The notes under the pieces were generated by a model, which worked only from the letters and a program-made list of their open reading frames with translations, was not told where the DNA came from and made no database searches. Positions 47,887 through 55,990 of a DNA stretch of 64,000 nt are shown here, one piece after another (positions within the stretch are counted from its first letter, which is position 1; the number at the start of each line of letters is the position of its first letter). Both the position numbers and the translations under genes were made by a program. Source of the DNA: Poriferisphaera corsica (GTDB lineage: Bacteria > Planctomycetota > Phycisphaerae > Phycisphaerales > Phycisphaeraceae); contig NZ_CP036425.1 in assembly GCF_007747445.1 (NCBI RefSeq), positions 3,642,175 to 3,706,174 of the forward strand, read 5' to 3'.

Positions 47887-48480
47887 CTACAATGTTAATT
47901 CCCCAGTCTCACCGCTAAACACAAAATCAAAACCCTTCATATCAACAATATTCTCTGCATACCAATCCTCTGCTGCCGCCCAACGATGTATCCAAATTTC
48001 CTCATTTTCATCACGATTTTTTACACGTTGCGTCGCAACTTCTCGCGGAACATCAATCCAAATCTGAATATCATACGCTGCCAATGTTGGCAGACACGCA
48101 TACACACCCTCGACAATCAAAACCTGATCGATCTCAACTTCACGATTGCAGCCTAATCGACTATTAGTCCATTCGTAAACTTGATAACTCAATTTTCTGT
48201 CGCCGCGAAGCACAGGCTGAATCACCGATGAACGCACATATTCCCAATTAAAATACCGCCAACACCCATCCTTTGCCCCTAGTTTCGCGCGTTCATCCTC
48301 ATCCATCACACGGTAAAATTCATCCATCCCGACCACAGGCGCTTTAACCGCATCCGCCAACTCACGTGCAAATGTACTTTTCCCGCTTCCACCCAATCCG
48401 TCAACACCGATCAATAGTGGCCGCGCTAATCTTACGTTCAAATCTGCGATACGAGCAACAACCAAATCAATCTCAAACAA
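47887..48480 (-). CDS. Uridine kinase-like P-loop kinase
   Basis: About 197 residues from TTG 48480, which has AGGAG 8 bases upstream; a GTG at 48501 would add 7 residues. Walker A is GVDGLGGSGKST, followed by VVGMDEFYRVM (the Asp/Arg pair of uridine kinases), YEWTNSRLG, LIVEGVYACLP and RVKNRDENEE. It likely phosphorylates a nucleoside or another small molecule with ATP; the exact substrate is open. It begins 12-33 bases after holB, so the two are co-transcribed. Confidence 0.8.
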   Translation of the reverse strand: MFEIDLVVARIADLNVRLARPLLIGVDGLGGSGKSTFARELADAVKAPVVGMDEFYRVMDEDERAKLGAKDGCWRYFNWEYVRSSVIQPVLRGDRKLSYQVYEWTNSRLGCNREVEIDQVLIVEGVYACLPTLAAYDIQIWIDVPREVATQRVKNRDENEEIWIHRWAAAEDWYAENIVDMKGFDFVFSGETGELTL

Positions 48481-48513
48481 CGTTGAATCTCCTCTACACA
48501 CAACTGCAAAAAT

Positions 48514-49713
48514 TCAACTCCCAACCGCTTTACACCGATAAATTGCCTGTGTCATCTTCATCACCAAATGGTCACATACCATATCTATCTTAACATTAGA
48601 CCGGTACAGTTCTTCCGCCTCCGTCACATACTCAATCACCCTCGCCCAAGGCTCCATCACATTCTCACCTTGCTCTAAATCACCCACGCCTACTTGCTCC
48701 GCATTCATCATCATCTGCCGCCTCGCATGCTCCGCGACCATCCCCCACATCAATCCAGCGCCCATCTTGTTCGCTGCTTCTTTACTCGCCCCGTCATGCC
48801 CATCACACCACGCTTTCGCAAACGCGTCCACCATCCCCGCCATCATCCCACCTAACTCACCATCCGCTCGCCCCGTCGCGATCCCTTCAATCCGTGGCAA
48901 CACTTCTCTCGCCCACTCAAATAACCCATACTTCACCACCAATTCAGCTCGCCCCAAACTCCCACCGCTAAATCCGATTAACCACTCACGCATCTCATCA
49001 TCCAACCCACGCATCACTTCCGCCTCATGTCGCTCTAACCATCGCCTCACCACATCATCCCCAAGCGGCACAAACCCAATCCGCTGACACCTCGATCGAA
49101 TCGTCGGCAACAACCGATCCTCACTACTCGTAACAAGAATAAAGACACTTCCCGGAGCAGGTTCCTCAAGCGTCTTCAAAATCGCGTTCTGACCAAACGC
49201 GTTCATCAACTCCGCCTCATCAATAATAAAAACCTTCCCCTTACCCATCACCGGCTTCTTATACGCCTTATCCAGCACCGCCTCCTGAATCACCTGCACA
49301 GGAATACTCGTCAGTTTTCTGTTTCGAATATTCGCATCATCGCTATACCGCGCAAGCTCCTTCACCACCACATGCAAATCCGGATGCGCCCCCTTCAACC
49401 CGCCTTCATCATCTCCCTCATTTCCCCGCCTTTCATCATGATCCGCTTGTTCGCGCTGCTCATCAACACCAAACGTTGCTGTCTCGATAGGCTTAAACAA
49501 CTGGCAACTCTTGCACGCCCCGCACGCCGCAACCTTCCCCCGTAAGTCCGTCACCGGATCCAGACACAGCACCACCTTTGCAAATTCCACAGCCGTACTA
49601 TATTTCCCCACACCTACCGGCCCGTGAAACATATAAGCATGATGCAACTTCCCGCTCATCAGTGCCGCATCCAATACCCCCACAACCTTGCTCTGTCCTT
49701 GAATCCTGTCCAT
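48514..49713 (-). CDS. holB: DNA polymerase III delta' subunit
   Basis: 399 residues from ATG 49713 (MDRIQGQSKV); the frame continues to a TTG at 49755. Seen: the AAA+ clamp-loader fold with GPVGVGKYSTA (degenerate Walker A, as expected for delta'), a zinc module CGACKSC near residues 68-75, VFIIDEAELMN, LKTLEEPAPGSVFILVTS and RIRSRCQRI-like segments (LPTIRSRCQRIGF). An Asp/Glu/His-rich insertion (about residues 85-115) sits after the zinc module and is not typical. The subunit helps load the beta clamp. The kinase gene follows immediately. Confidence 0.9.
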   Translation of the reverse strand: MDRIQGQSKVVGVLDAALMSGKLHHAYMFHGPVGVGKYSTAVEFAKVVLCLDPVTDLRGKVAACGACKSCQLFKPIETATFGVDEQREQADHDERRGNEGDDEGGLKGAHPDLHVVVKELARYSDDANIRNRKLTSIPVQVIQEAVLDKAYKKPVMGKGKVFIIDEAELMNAFGQNAILKTLEEPAPGSVFILVTSSEDRLLPTIRSRCQRIGFVPLGDDVVRRWLERHEAEVMRGLDDEMREWLIGFSGGSLGRAELVVKYGLFEWAREVLPRIEGIATGRADGELGGMMAGMVDAFAKAWCDGHDGASKEAANKMGAGLMWGMVAEHARRQMMMNAEQVGVGDLEQGENVMEPWARVIEYVTEAEELYRSNVKIDMVCDHLVMKMTQAIYRCKAVGS

Positions 49714-49850
49714 CACCCCATCATAATCCCCTCCCCTCTCACTGTCATACCTCAAATCTCACATCCCGTGAGCAAGCCCACCACCACCAGCCGTGGGCTA
49801 CCTTCCAACCCGTTTTATGCGACAACAACAATCTCAAACCATCGATAAAT

Positions 49851-51095
49851 CTAAATCGGCCGCCGCATCCCTTTGATAATCAGCTGATGAATCAGCCAGC
49901 TTGGCAGCATCCGCATCTTGATAAATCGCAACCGCATCGCCCAATCACTCGTCTTCACCATCGTTTTCGCAATCCGTCTCGACTGATTCACCACCGCCTT
50001 CACCCGCTTCATCCGCCGCCTCTCATATAGCCGCAGCGCCTGCGTCACATCCGCGGCCCCCACTCTCATCAATTCATCCGCCAACACCGCAGCACTCTCA
50101 AGCGCCATCGACGCCCCCGCCCCAGCCGTTGGCAACACTGTACCTCCCGCATCACCCACCAAGACCACCCGATTCGTGTACCACCGCTTACTCCAGCAAT
50201 CCCCAAGCCGCCAATACACCATCTGCTGCTCATCGCCGGGGAAACTATCCATCACATCCGCATACCGATCACCCAACTCACCCATATACGCCCGCACTTT
50301 TTCTTTTCGCCCCATCCCTGCCACCTCTATCTCTCGATTAGGCCCAAACAGTCCCACACACATCCGCTCACTCGTCGGATAAAAACCCATAAATCGGCCT
50401 CTCCCCCAATGCTCAACAATATCTCCCATTTCTCTCGCCACACCAATCTCCGTCCACCAAACCCATCCCCCCCATCCTCCCCATCCCCCCCCTATTTGGG
50501 TTTCAGATTCACTCACATCACCAGATGCCTTATTTTTCAGTATTTTCCGCTCAATTCCTTTACCAACCCCTGGCTCAAACACATCTCCCTCGCGAAAACA
50601 AAGCGATCTAACCCGTGAATGCACCCCGTCCGCACCCACCACTAAATCAAATTCATCCTCCAGCCCATCACTCATTTTTACTCGCACCTTTTCCGCCTGT
50701 TCGTCAATCGTTTCAACCGTGACCCCCATCCGCACATGGACCTGATCACTCACACCGCCTCGCAAAATATCAATCAATTCATCACGACCAATGATTCTGG
50801 TCATGCCATATTTTTGACCCAACGATTCCCAATCAAACCGCCGAACAAAATGCCCCGCATCATCATGGATCGCATACCCATTCATTTGGCAACTGCGAGC
50901 CACAAAATCCTGATGCACACCTAACCCATGCATCACCCGGCTACCCATCGGATACAACCCAATTGCAAAACCACCCAGATCCTCAAATCGGTTGGCCCGC
51001 TCGATCAACATCACCTCTGTATGAGGCCGCCGTTGCAACAAACCCGCCAACGTGAGTCCCGCGATGCCGCCGCCAACAATCAAAACCTTCATCAT
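49851..51095 (-). CDS. FAD-dependent monooxygenase (PHBH fold)
   Basis: 414 residues of the flavoprotein hydroxylase family: the FAD loop VLIVGGGIAGLTLAGLL at the start, DLVVGADGVHSRVR (the DG motif) and GDAGGTVLPTAGAGASMALESA (the GD motif). The substrate may be a hydrophobic or aromatic molecule; resemblance to TetX, UbiH or zeaxanthin-epoxidase relatives is general only. An unusual Gly/Trp run (GGGWGGWGGWVWW, about 200-213) arises where the plus strand is nearly pure C (50461-50490), so it may be a composition-driven insertion. Start at ATG 51095 or 51092; no clear Shine-Dalgarno. Confidence 0.9.
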   Translation of the reverse strand: MMKVLIVGGGIAGLTLAGLLQRRPHTEVMLIERANRFEDLGGFAIGLYPMGSRVMHGLGVHQDFVARSCQMNGYAIHDDAGHFVRRFDWESLGQKYGMTRIIGRDELIDILRGGVSDQVHVRMGVTVETIDEQAEKVRVKMSDGLEDEFDLVVGADGVHSRVRSLCFREGDVFEPGVGKGIERKILKNKASGDVSESETQIGGGWGGWGGWVWWTEIGVAREMGDIVEHWGRGRFMGFYPTSERMCVGLFGPNREIEVAGMGRKEKVRAYMGELGDRYADVMDSFPGDEQQMVYWRLGDCWSKRWYTNRVVLVGDAGGTVLPTAGAGASMALESAAVLADELMRVGAADVTQALRLYERRRMKRVKAVVNQSRRIAKTMVKTSDWAMRLRFIKMRMLPSWLIHQLIIKGMRRPI

Positions 51096-51275
51096 TTATA
51101 ACCCAATCACCGAAATACAGTTATCACCAATCCCCATGTGATCCACTTCAATATCATCGGCCGTGCAGCCCACAAAACCAGCAATCATCGCACCACAGAA
51201 TTCGCTCTGAATGACAGACCTTTTCTGTTATCATAGCCCCTCGGGATTGAACTCATACCTAAGAGGAGTCCACGG

Positions 51276-52520
51276 ATGATGCCAAACCGTAAGCCCGTCT
51301 CAATCACGCTAAACAACTGTAAATCAATCATTTACATATCTGCCGCACTCATCTGCTGCCTCGCGTTGATCATGACCACGACCGCATCGGCTGCTCCCCT
51401 CATCGTCAAAGCTGGCCGCTCACCCATCCCGCAAGAAGGCGAATCAATCCCTAAACCCTTCGACGCACAGCGGCTCATGCCGCTCGAATCCGAACGCGAC
51501 CCTGCCCCATCCCCCGGCGAGATCGTTCCTTGGTACATGGCACCAAAGCACTTAGGGCGCATCATCACTATTGAAGGTCATGTCGAGCGAGCAAACAATA
51601 TCGGCGGACTCACCTTCCTCAATTTCACCAATGACATGAGCAAAGACTTCATTGTCATTTGCTTCAGCGATATGTATGACACCGCTCCAGGCGGTGATCC
51701 AGCCAACTATGAAGGGCAAACATTACAGATTACCGGCCGCGTTATCCTCTACCGCGGCGCACCGCAAATCGCGTTGTACGATGGAGATATAAAAGTTGTA
51801 GGCAAGCACCCCACACCACTGCCCGCGAACTTCATCTTCCCTAATATCGTGCCGCCCCCAACAATCATGGAGGCCAAAGCACCACTCGCAAAGAATGCGA
51901 TCCCGTGGGAAGCAGCCTACCAGCACGTCGGCCAAAAGATTACAACACAAGGTAAAGTTGTTGCAGCCAAGGATTTAGGTGGGCTCACCATCTTGAATTT
52001 CACCCATGATTGGCGAGGTAAATTCAGTGTCGTTGTGTTCTCCGATGCATACGATCAGGTGCCGGGCGGCAACCCTGAAAATGCTTATCTAGGTCAAACC
52101 ATTCAGGTGACTGGGCTGGTTTCGACTCACAAGAAAGCACCTCAGATCGCGGTAAGGAATGCTGAGCAGATCAAGATTGTGGGTGTGGACGGCCAGATTG
52201 AGGAGCCTCTGAACCCGGTTTTGGGTGAGGGTGTGATCCCCTGGAACGAAGCGAAACATCATGTAGGAAAAGAGGTTACGGTCGCTGGAACGGTTGTTGT
52301 CAGTAAGGATATTGGTAGCCGATGCTTCTTGAATTTCACGAGTGATTTTCGTGGCAAATTTACGATCATGATCCCCAAAAAAGCATATAGCGCGTTTAAA
52401 GGTGGCAAGCCCTGGGTCAGCCTCAAGGGCAAACAGATTGAGGTCACTGGTAAGGTCAGCGCTTTTCGCGGCACGCCTCAAATGGAAGTAACGCGTGCGA
52501 ATCAGATCGTGGTTAAATAA
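51276..52520 (+). CDS. Exported protein with three tandem OB-like repeats
   Basis: 414 residues. A signal peptide (about 1-40, ending in TASAA) indicates export. Three repeats of about 95 residues follow at 84-177, 209-303 and 321-414. Each opens with a [VI]PW-x-x-A-x-x-H-[LV]G motif, then I-T/V-x-G-V/KV, FLNFT or ILNFT, a D/W-x-x-F-V/I-V core and a closing G-x-V...P-Q-I/M-x-V/L-x-V. The pattern resembles the small OB-fold (nucleic-acid-binding-like) domains found singly in other secreted proteins. Ligand unknown; repeats may give multivalent binding. The RBS is GAGGAG. A terminator follows. Confidence 0.85.
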   Translation: MMPNRKPVSITLNNCKSIIYISAALICCLALIMTTTASAAPLIVKAGRSPIPQEGESIPKPFDAQRLMPLESERDPAPSPGEIVPWYMAPKHLGRIITIEGHVERANNIGGLTFLNFTNDMSKDFIVICFSDMYDTAPGGDPANYEGQTLQITGRVILYRGAPQIALYDGDIKVVGKHPTPLPANFIFPNIVPPPTIMEAKAPLAKNAIPWEAAYQHVGQKITTQGKVVAAKDLGGLTILNFTHDWRGKFSVVVFSDAYDQVPGGNPENAYLGQTIQVTGLVSTHKKAPQIAVRNAEQIKIVGVDGQIEEPLNPVLGEGVIPWNEAKHHVGKEVTVAGTVVVSKDIGSRCFLNFTSDFRGKFTIMIPKKAYSAFKGGKPWVSLKGKQIEVTGKVSAFRGTPQMEVTRANQIVVK

Positions 52521-52540
52521 TTAAATCGAATACAGTTAAA

Positions 52541-52570
52541 AACCTCGTGTGTGCGCACGAGGTTTTTTCG
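52541..52570 (+). terminator. Terminator after the triple-repeat gene
   Basis: AAACCTCGTG (52541-52550), loop TGTGCG, CACGAGGTTT (52557-52566) and a T run. Confidence 0.92.
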
Positions 52571-53650
52571 TGCGCATAACGTTCAATTTAAGCGATGCGG
52601 TCTGCTTGTTTATGCTTACTCAGAAATAGACGAGGCGTGAGGAACGCAGATCGCGTTCCAATAGATGGACTCGGGTTTTCCGAATCATCGGCTACGAATT
52701 TCGTCGTGAACAAAACGTGCGATTTTTATGTGTTTTCTGGCCTTTCTTCGTGTTCTTCGATGCAAAGTTGATGATTTCCAGTGGTTTCATCTCTGTTTAA
52801 GACTGTTTTCGATGATTTTTAAAAATGCACAAGAATGGCTAAGAATGGTTTGTTTCGGGCCAACTTTGGTAAGAAACAGGCTGCGTTTAGCCCAAAACAG
52901 CCAAATTCCGCACGCGTTTTTGCGCACGGAATTTCATTTTTATGCGGCTGCGTCACATTTTCATGCGCATGTAAATTTGCGATGGCGAGACAATCACGTG
53001 AGGTCATTGAGGTGCAGCGAAGTCATGGAGGCTATGAATTTAAACGGGTATGTTTTTCGCGGAAGAAAATGACAAGGAGAAAGAGGAATGATGGAAGTGT
53101 GACTAGTGGTTGTGGAGAGGGGGGAGGGTGTGGGGGGAGACGGGGTGGAAAAATGGGTAAACAACATCGATAGCAGAATCATGAATCGATCCGATGAAGT
53201 GAGTATGACATATATAAGGATCAATCTATATCATGGAATTTATTGAATGGTAGAGGGATAGTCACGTGAGATTGGTACGATATAAAACAAATATTGGATG
53301 GGGATGCTGCGTGAGAAAGGGGTCATATGATGCGAGAAGCGGGGTTTGTAGTGGTCATGAGTCAGCGGGTTTTGCAGAAACGCGCTTATACTTGATTGAG
53401 AGGGCTGGGAGAAGGTAAGATGGTCGGGATTCAAAAGAGTTTTTTGTCGGCTGTCGTCTGTGTCATGTCATGAAATACTGGCCTACGATGAATTGTGCCA
53501 AGTGGTGCGATGAGGCTAGTGTTCGTAAGGGGTTTGGGATTGAGATGTCATTGGGCTAACGTGTGGATAGACATGACGTAGGTAGTCGGAGTGTGGCTGC
53601 AAGCAGGTCGGTTTGATGTGTAGGCAGCATAGAGCCAGGAAGCGCTGAGA
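52571..53650. other. Long G-rich intergenic region
   Basis: About 1.08 kb with no believable gene; open frames of 64-114 codons lack starts and resemblance. GGAACGC/GCGTTCC (52641-52659) is a 7-bp inverted repeat. GCGCA-type motifs recur near 52570, 52921 and 52969. The stretch 53101-53160 has 34 G and 2 C by hand count. A leader or small RNA cannot be excluded. Confidence 0.45.
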
Positions 53651-54520
53651 ATGTCAGAAGCAACAGATAACAAAGTCGCGGCTGCAGAGTCGCAAGTGGA
53701 AAGCCCATACAACGCGGTTGTAACGGAGCGGATCGATTTGAACCCTGAATTAGCGTTGTTTCGTGTGACGTTTAAGGATGGGCGTGTGCCGGAGTTTGAA
53801 CCGGGGCAGTTTGCGACGCTGGGTTTGATGCAGAGCGATGAAGAAGCGGCTGCTGATAAGGTGAAGGTTGAAGAAGCGGGTCGCAGATGGCGCGGGCCGA
53901 AGATGATTAAAAGGGCGTACTCGATTGCGTCGCCGTCGATTGAGCGGAACTTCCTTGAGTTTTATATTGTGTTGGTTGAGGAGGGGCAGCTTACGCCGAA
54001 GCTTTGGGAATTGCAGAGCGGGGATGAGATCTTTATGGGTGAGAAGATTGCGGGGCACTTCACGCTGGGCGATGAAGCTGAAGGAAAGAATTTGGTCATG
54101 ATTGGAACGGGTACGGGGCTTGCTCCGTTCCGTTCGATGTATGAGACATATAAGGATGCGGGGAAGTGGAACAAGTTTGTGCTGATTGAATGCTGCAGGT
54201 ATTCGCAGGACTTGGGTTACTTGGAAGCGATGAAGGCGGCGGATGCGGCGGATGAGAAGTTCCAATATATCCCAACGGTAACACGCGAGCCTGAGGAATC
54301 AGATTGGGCGGGGAATCGTGGCCGTGTGCAAACCATTTTGCCAGCGGATAAGTTTAAGGGGTTCACGGGGTTTGATCTTGAGGCTGAAAACTGCATGGTG
54401 TTTATCTGTGGTAATCCGCAGATGATTGATCAGGTGGAAGAAGATCTGGAAGGCAGAGGGTTTGCAACGAAGAATCGCCAGAACCCGGAAGGAAATATCG
54501 TGTTTGAACGGTATTGGTAG
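53651..54520 (+). CDS. fpr: Ferredoxin--NADP reductase
   Basis: 289 residues. FAD-binding RAYSIASPSIERN (with the RxYS motif) and NADP-binding MIGTGTGLAPFRSMYE are present, with CRYSQDLGYLEAM and the closing FICGNPQMIDQVEEDL and NIVFERYW. The aromatic C-terminus is that of the bacterial subclass. It moves electrons between NADPH and ferredoxin or flavodoxin. AGGAAG precedes the start. A bidirectional-looking terminator follows. Confidence 0.95.
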   Translation: MSEATDNKVAAAESQVESPYNAVVTERIDLNPELALFRVTFKDGRVPEFEPGQFATLGLMQSDEEAAADKVKVEEAGRRWRGPKMIKRAYSIASPSIERNFLEFYIVLVEEGQLTPKLWELQSGDEIFMGEKIAGHFTLGDEAEGKNLVMIGTGTGLAPFRSMYETYKDAGKWNKFVLIECCRYSQDLGYLEAMKAADAADEKFQYIPTVTREPEESDWAGNRGRVQTILPADKFKGFTGFDLEAENCMVFICGNPQMIDQVEEDLEGRGFATKNRQNPEGNIVFERYW

Positions 54521-54557
54521 TTTGACAGACAATCTAGTGATAATTGTGATTATGCAA

Positions 54558-54592
54558 TAAAAAAAACGCCGTATATTGCGGCGTTTTTTTTA
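54558..54592 (+). terminator. Terminator after fpr
   Basis: AACGCCG and CGGCGTT form the core of a stem extended by A and T runs. Confidence 0.92.
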
Positions 54593-54701
54593 TTTTCTGC
54601 AAACAGAGCCTTAATAACCATTTCTCACCCAACCTTCGTGAATTTAATAACAGAAAGCTTCTTATCAAATTCAGGACAAAAAGTGTAGGTTATGAATACA
54701 A

Positions 54702-55637
54702 TCATTCCTCTTTTTGCAATGTAATCACAACATTCCCTTTTTTGTGCCCCGTGTCCACATAACGATGCGCTTCAACAATCTGATCAAAGTAGTAATGCTT
54801 ATCTATCACGGCTTTATAATCACCCTTTACGAGTAACTCATTAACCAATTCAAGGTTTTCTACACGTGATTGCGGCACACCATCATCAACAGATATATAT
54901 CGACCGCTTTGAGTCAAAGCTTTTTTGCATGCAACTTTAAGCTTTGAACTTTTATCTTTACCTACGGCATCGAACACAAGATCGAAACATTCCCCTGAAG
55001 GAATTGAATCTTCCTTTGTGTAATCAATAATTGAATTTGCTCCCAAAGTTTTTACTAACTCTAAATTTGTTGTACTGCATACTCCTGTGACATCCGCACC
55101 GAAATGCTTTGCAAGTTGTACTGCCGCGGTTCCGATAGCGCCAGATGCGCCATAGATGAGTACTTTTTTTCTGTCTTGAATCTTACCTTTTTGAAGAAAA
55201 AATCCGGCTAATAATGCACCATATGCAACAGCGGCTGCATCTGTATGGCTAACTTCTTGCGGTTTTTTTGCCGAACAACCTCTCTCGGACAAACATACGT
55301 ACTCAGCATAAGTACCGAAGTTTACACCTGTCATGCCATATATCTGGTCACCTGTTTGAAAGCGTGTAACGCACTCTCCGACTGATTCAATTTCACCTGA
55401 AAAAACTAGTCCTAAGATCGGCCTCCGAGGTTTTCTTATCCCAATCACAATGCGAATCATTAATCCAACGGGATGCCAAAGAGGAAACCTGAATGCGCGG
55501 ATTCTACTATCACTTGTCGTTACTGCTGTAGCCTGTACTTTGACACATATCTGATGTTTTCCGGGAATTGGCTTCGCAACCTGGGCGACACGTAGAACTT
55601 CTGGTGGTCCATATTTCTCACATACAATTGCTCTCAC
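54702..55637 (-). CDS. Quinone oxidoreductase-like MDR protein
   Basis: 311 residues of the zinc-independent medium-chain dehydrogenase group: N-terminal MRAIVCEKYGPPEVL, GVVFSGEIESVG-type loop (LVFSGEIESVG), AEYVCLSERG, and the NADPH loop GASGAIGTAAVQLAKHFGADVTGV. No catalytic zinc ligands are obvious. The start is GTG 55637 with GGAG 7 bases upstream. The gene is noticeably richer in A and T than its neighbours and has its own promoter region, which may indicate recent acquisition. The substrate is unknown. Confidence 0.9.
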   Translation of the reverse strand: MRAIVCEKYGPPEVLRVAQVAKPIPGKHQICVKVQATAVTTSDSRIRAFRFPLWHPVGLMIRIVIGIRKPRRPILGLVFSGEIESVGECVTRFQTGDQIYGMTGVNFGTYAEYVCLSERGCSAKKPQEVSHTDAAAVAYGALLAGFFLQKGKIQDRKKVLIYGASGAIGTAAVQLAKHFGADVTGVCSTTNLELVKTLGANSIIDYTKEDSIPSGECFDLVFDAVGKDKSSKLKVACKKALTQSGRYISVDDGVPQSRVENLELVNELLVKGDYKAVIDKHYYFDQIVEAHRYVDTGHKKGNVVITLQKEE

Positions 55638-55990
55638 ACGCTTGCTCCATGTGGATTTTCGAAATGACGCAACATGTCATACTACACCTTACAATTTTGC
55701 TGAATATTAGCCATCCCAGTCTTTCACTAATCGTTATACAATTTTGTTTTAAAGACAATGCCAAGGCATAGAGATGTTAAAGAAACTATCACATGAAGAG
55801 TAGAGACTGTTTTAATTTTATCTTCTCACGCCAATTCAACATCCGATAGCTCTCATGTCATATTGCTTCACAATGCGTACAACTGAGATATATGAAGGGG
55901 AATTACGTAAACTCAAATAAATGAAGCAGGCTTGCTCACACAAGCCCGCTTCATGGTTTAAATCAAATCTTATATTAAAACACTAATAAA
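55638..55990. other. Intergenic region with purH-like gene terminator
   Basis: ATGAAGC-A-GGCTTG and CAAGCC-C-GCTTCAT at 55921-55953 pair with one mismatch and are followed on the minus strand by a T-rich run, so they terminate the transformylase gene. The rest holds nothing recognisable. Confidence 0.6.

Noticed and set aside
52728-53173. Two overlapping plus-strand frames of 112-114 codons
   Set aside because: No family resemblance, no good starts and Arg/Gly-rich ends that reflect G-rich DNA.
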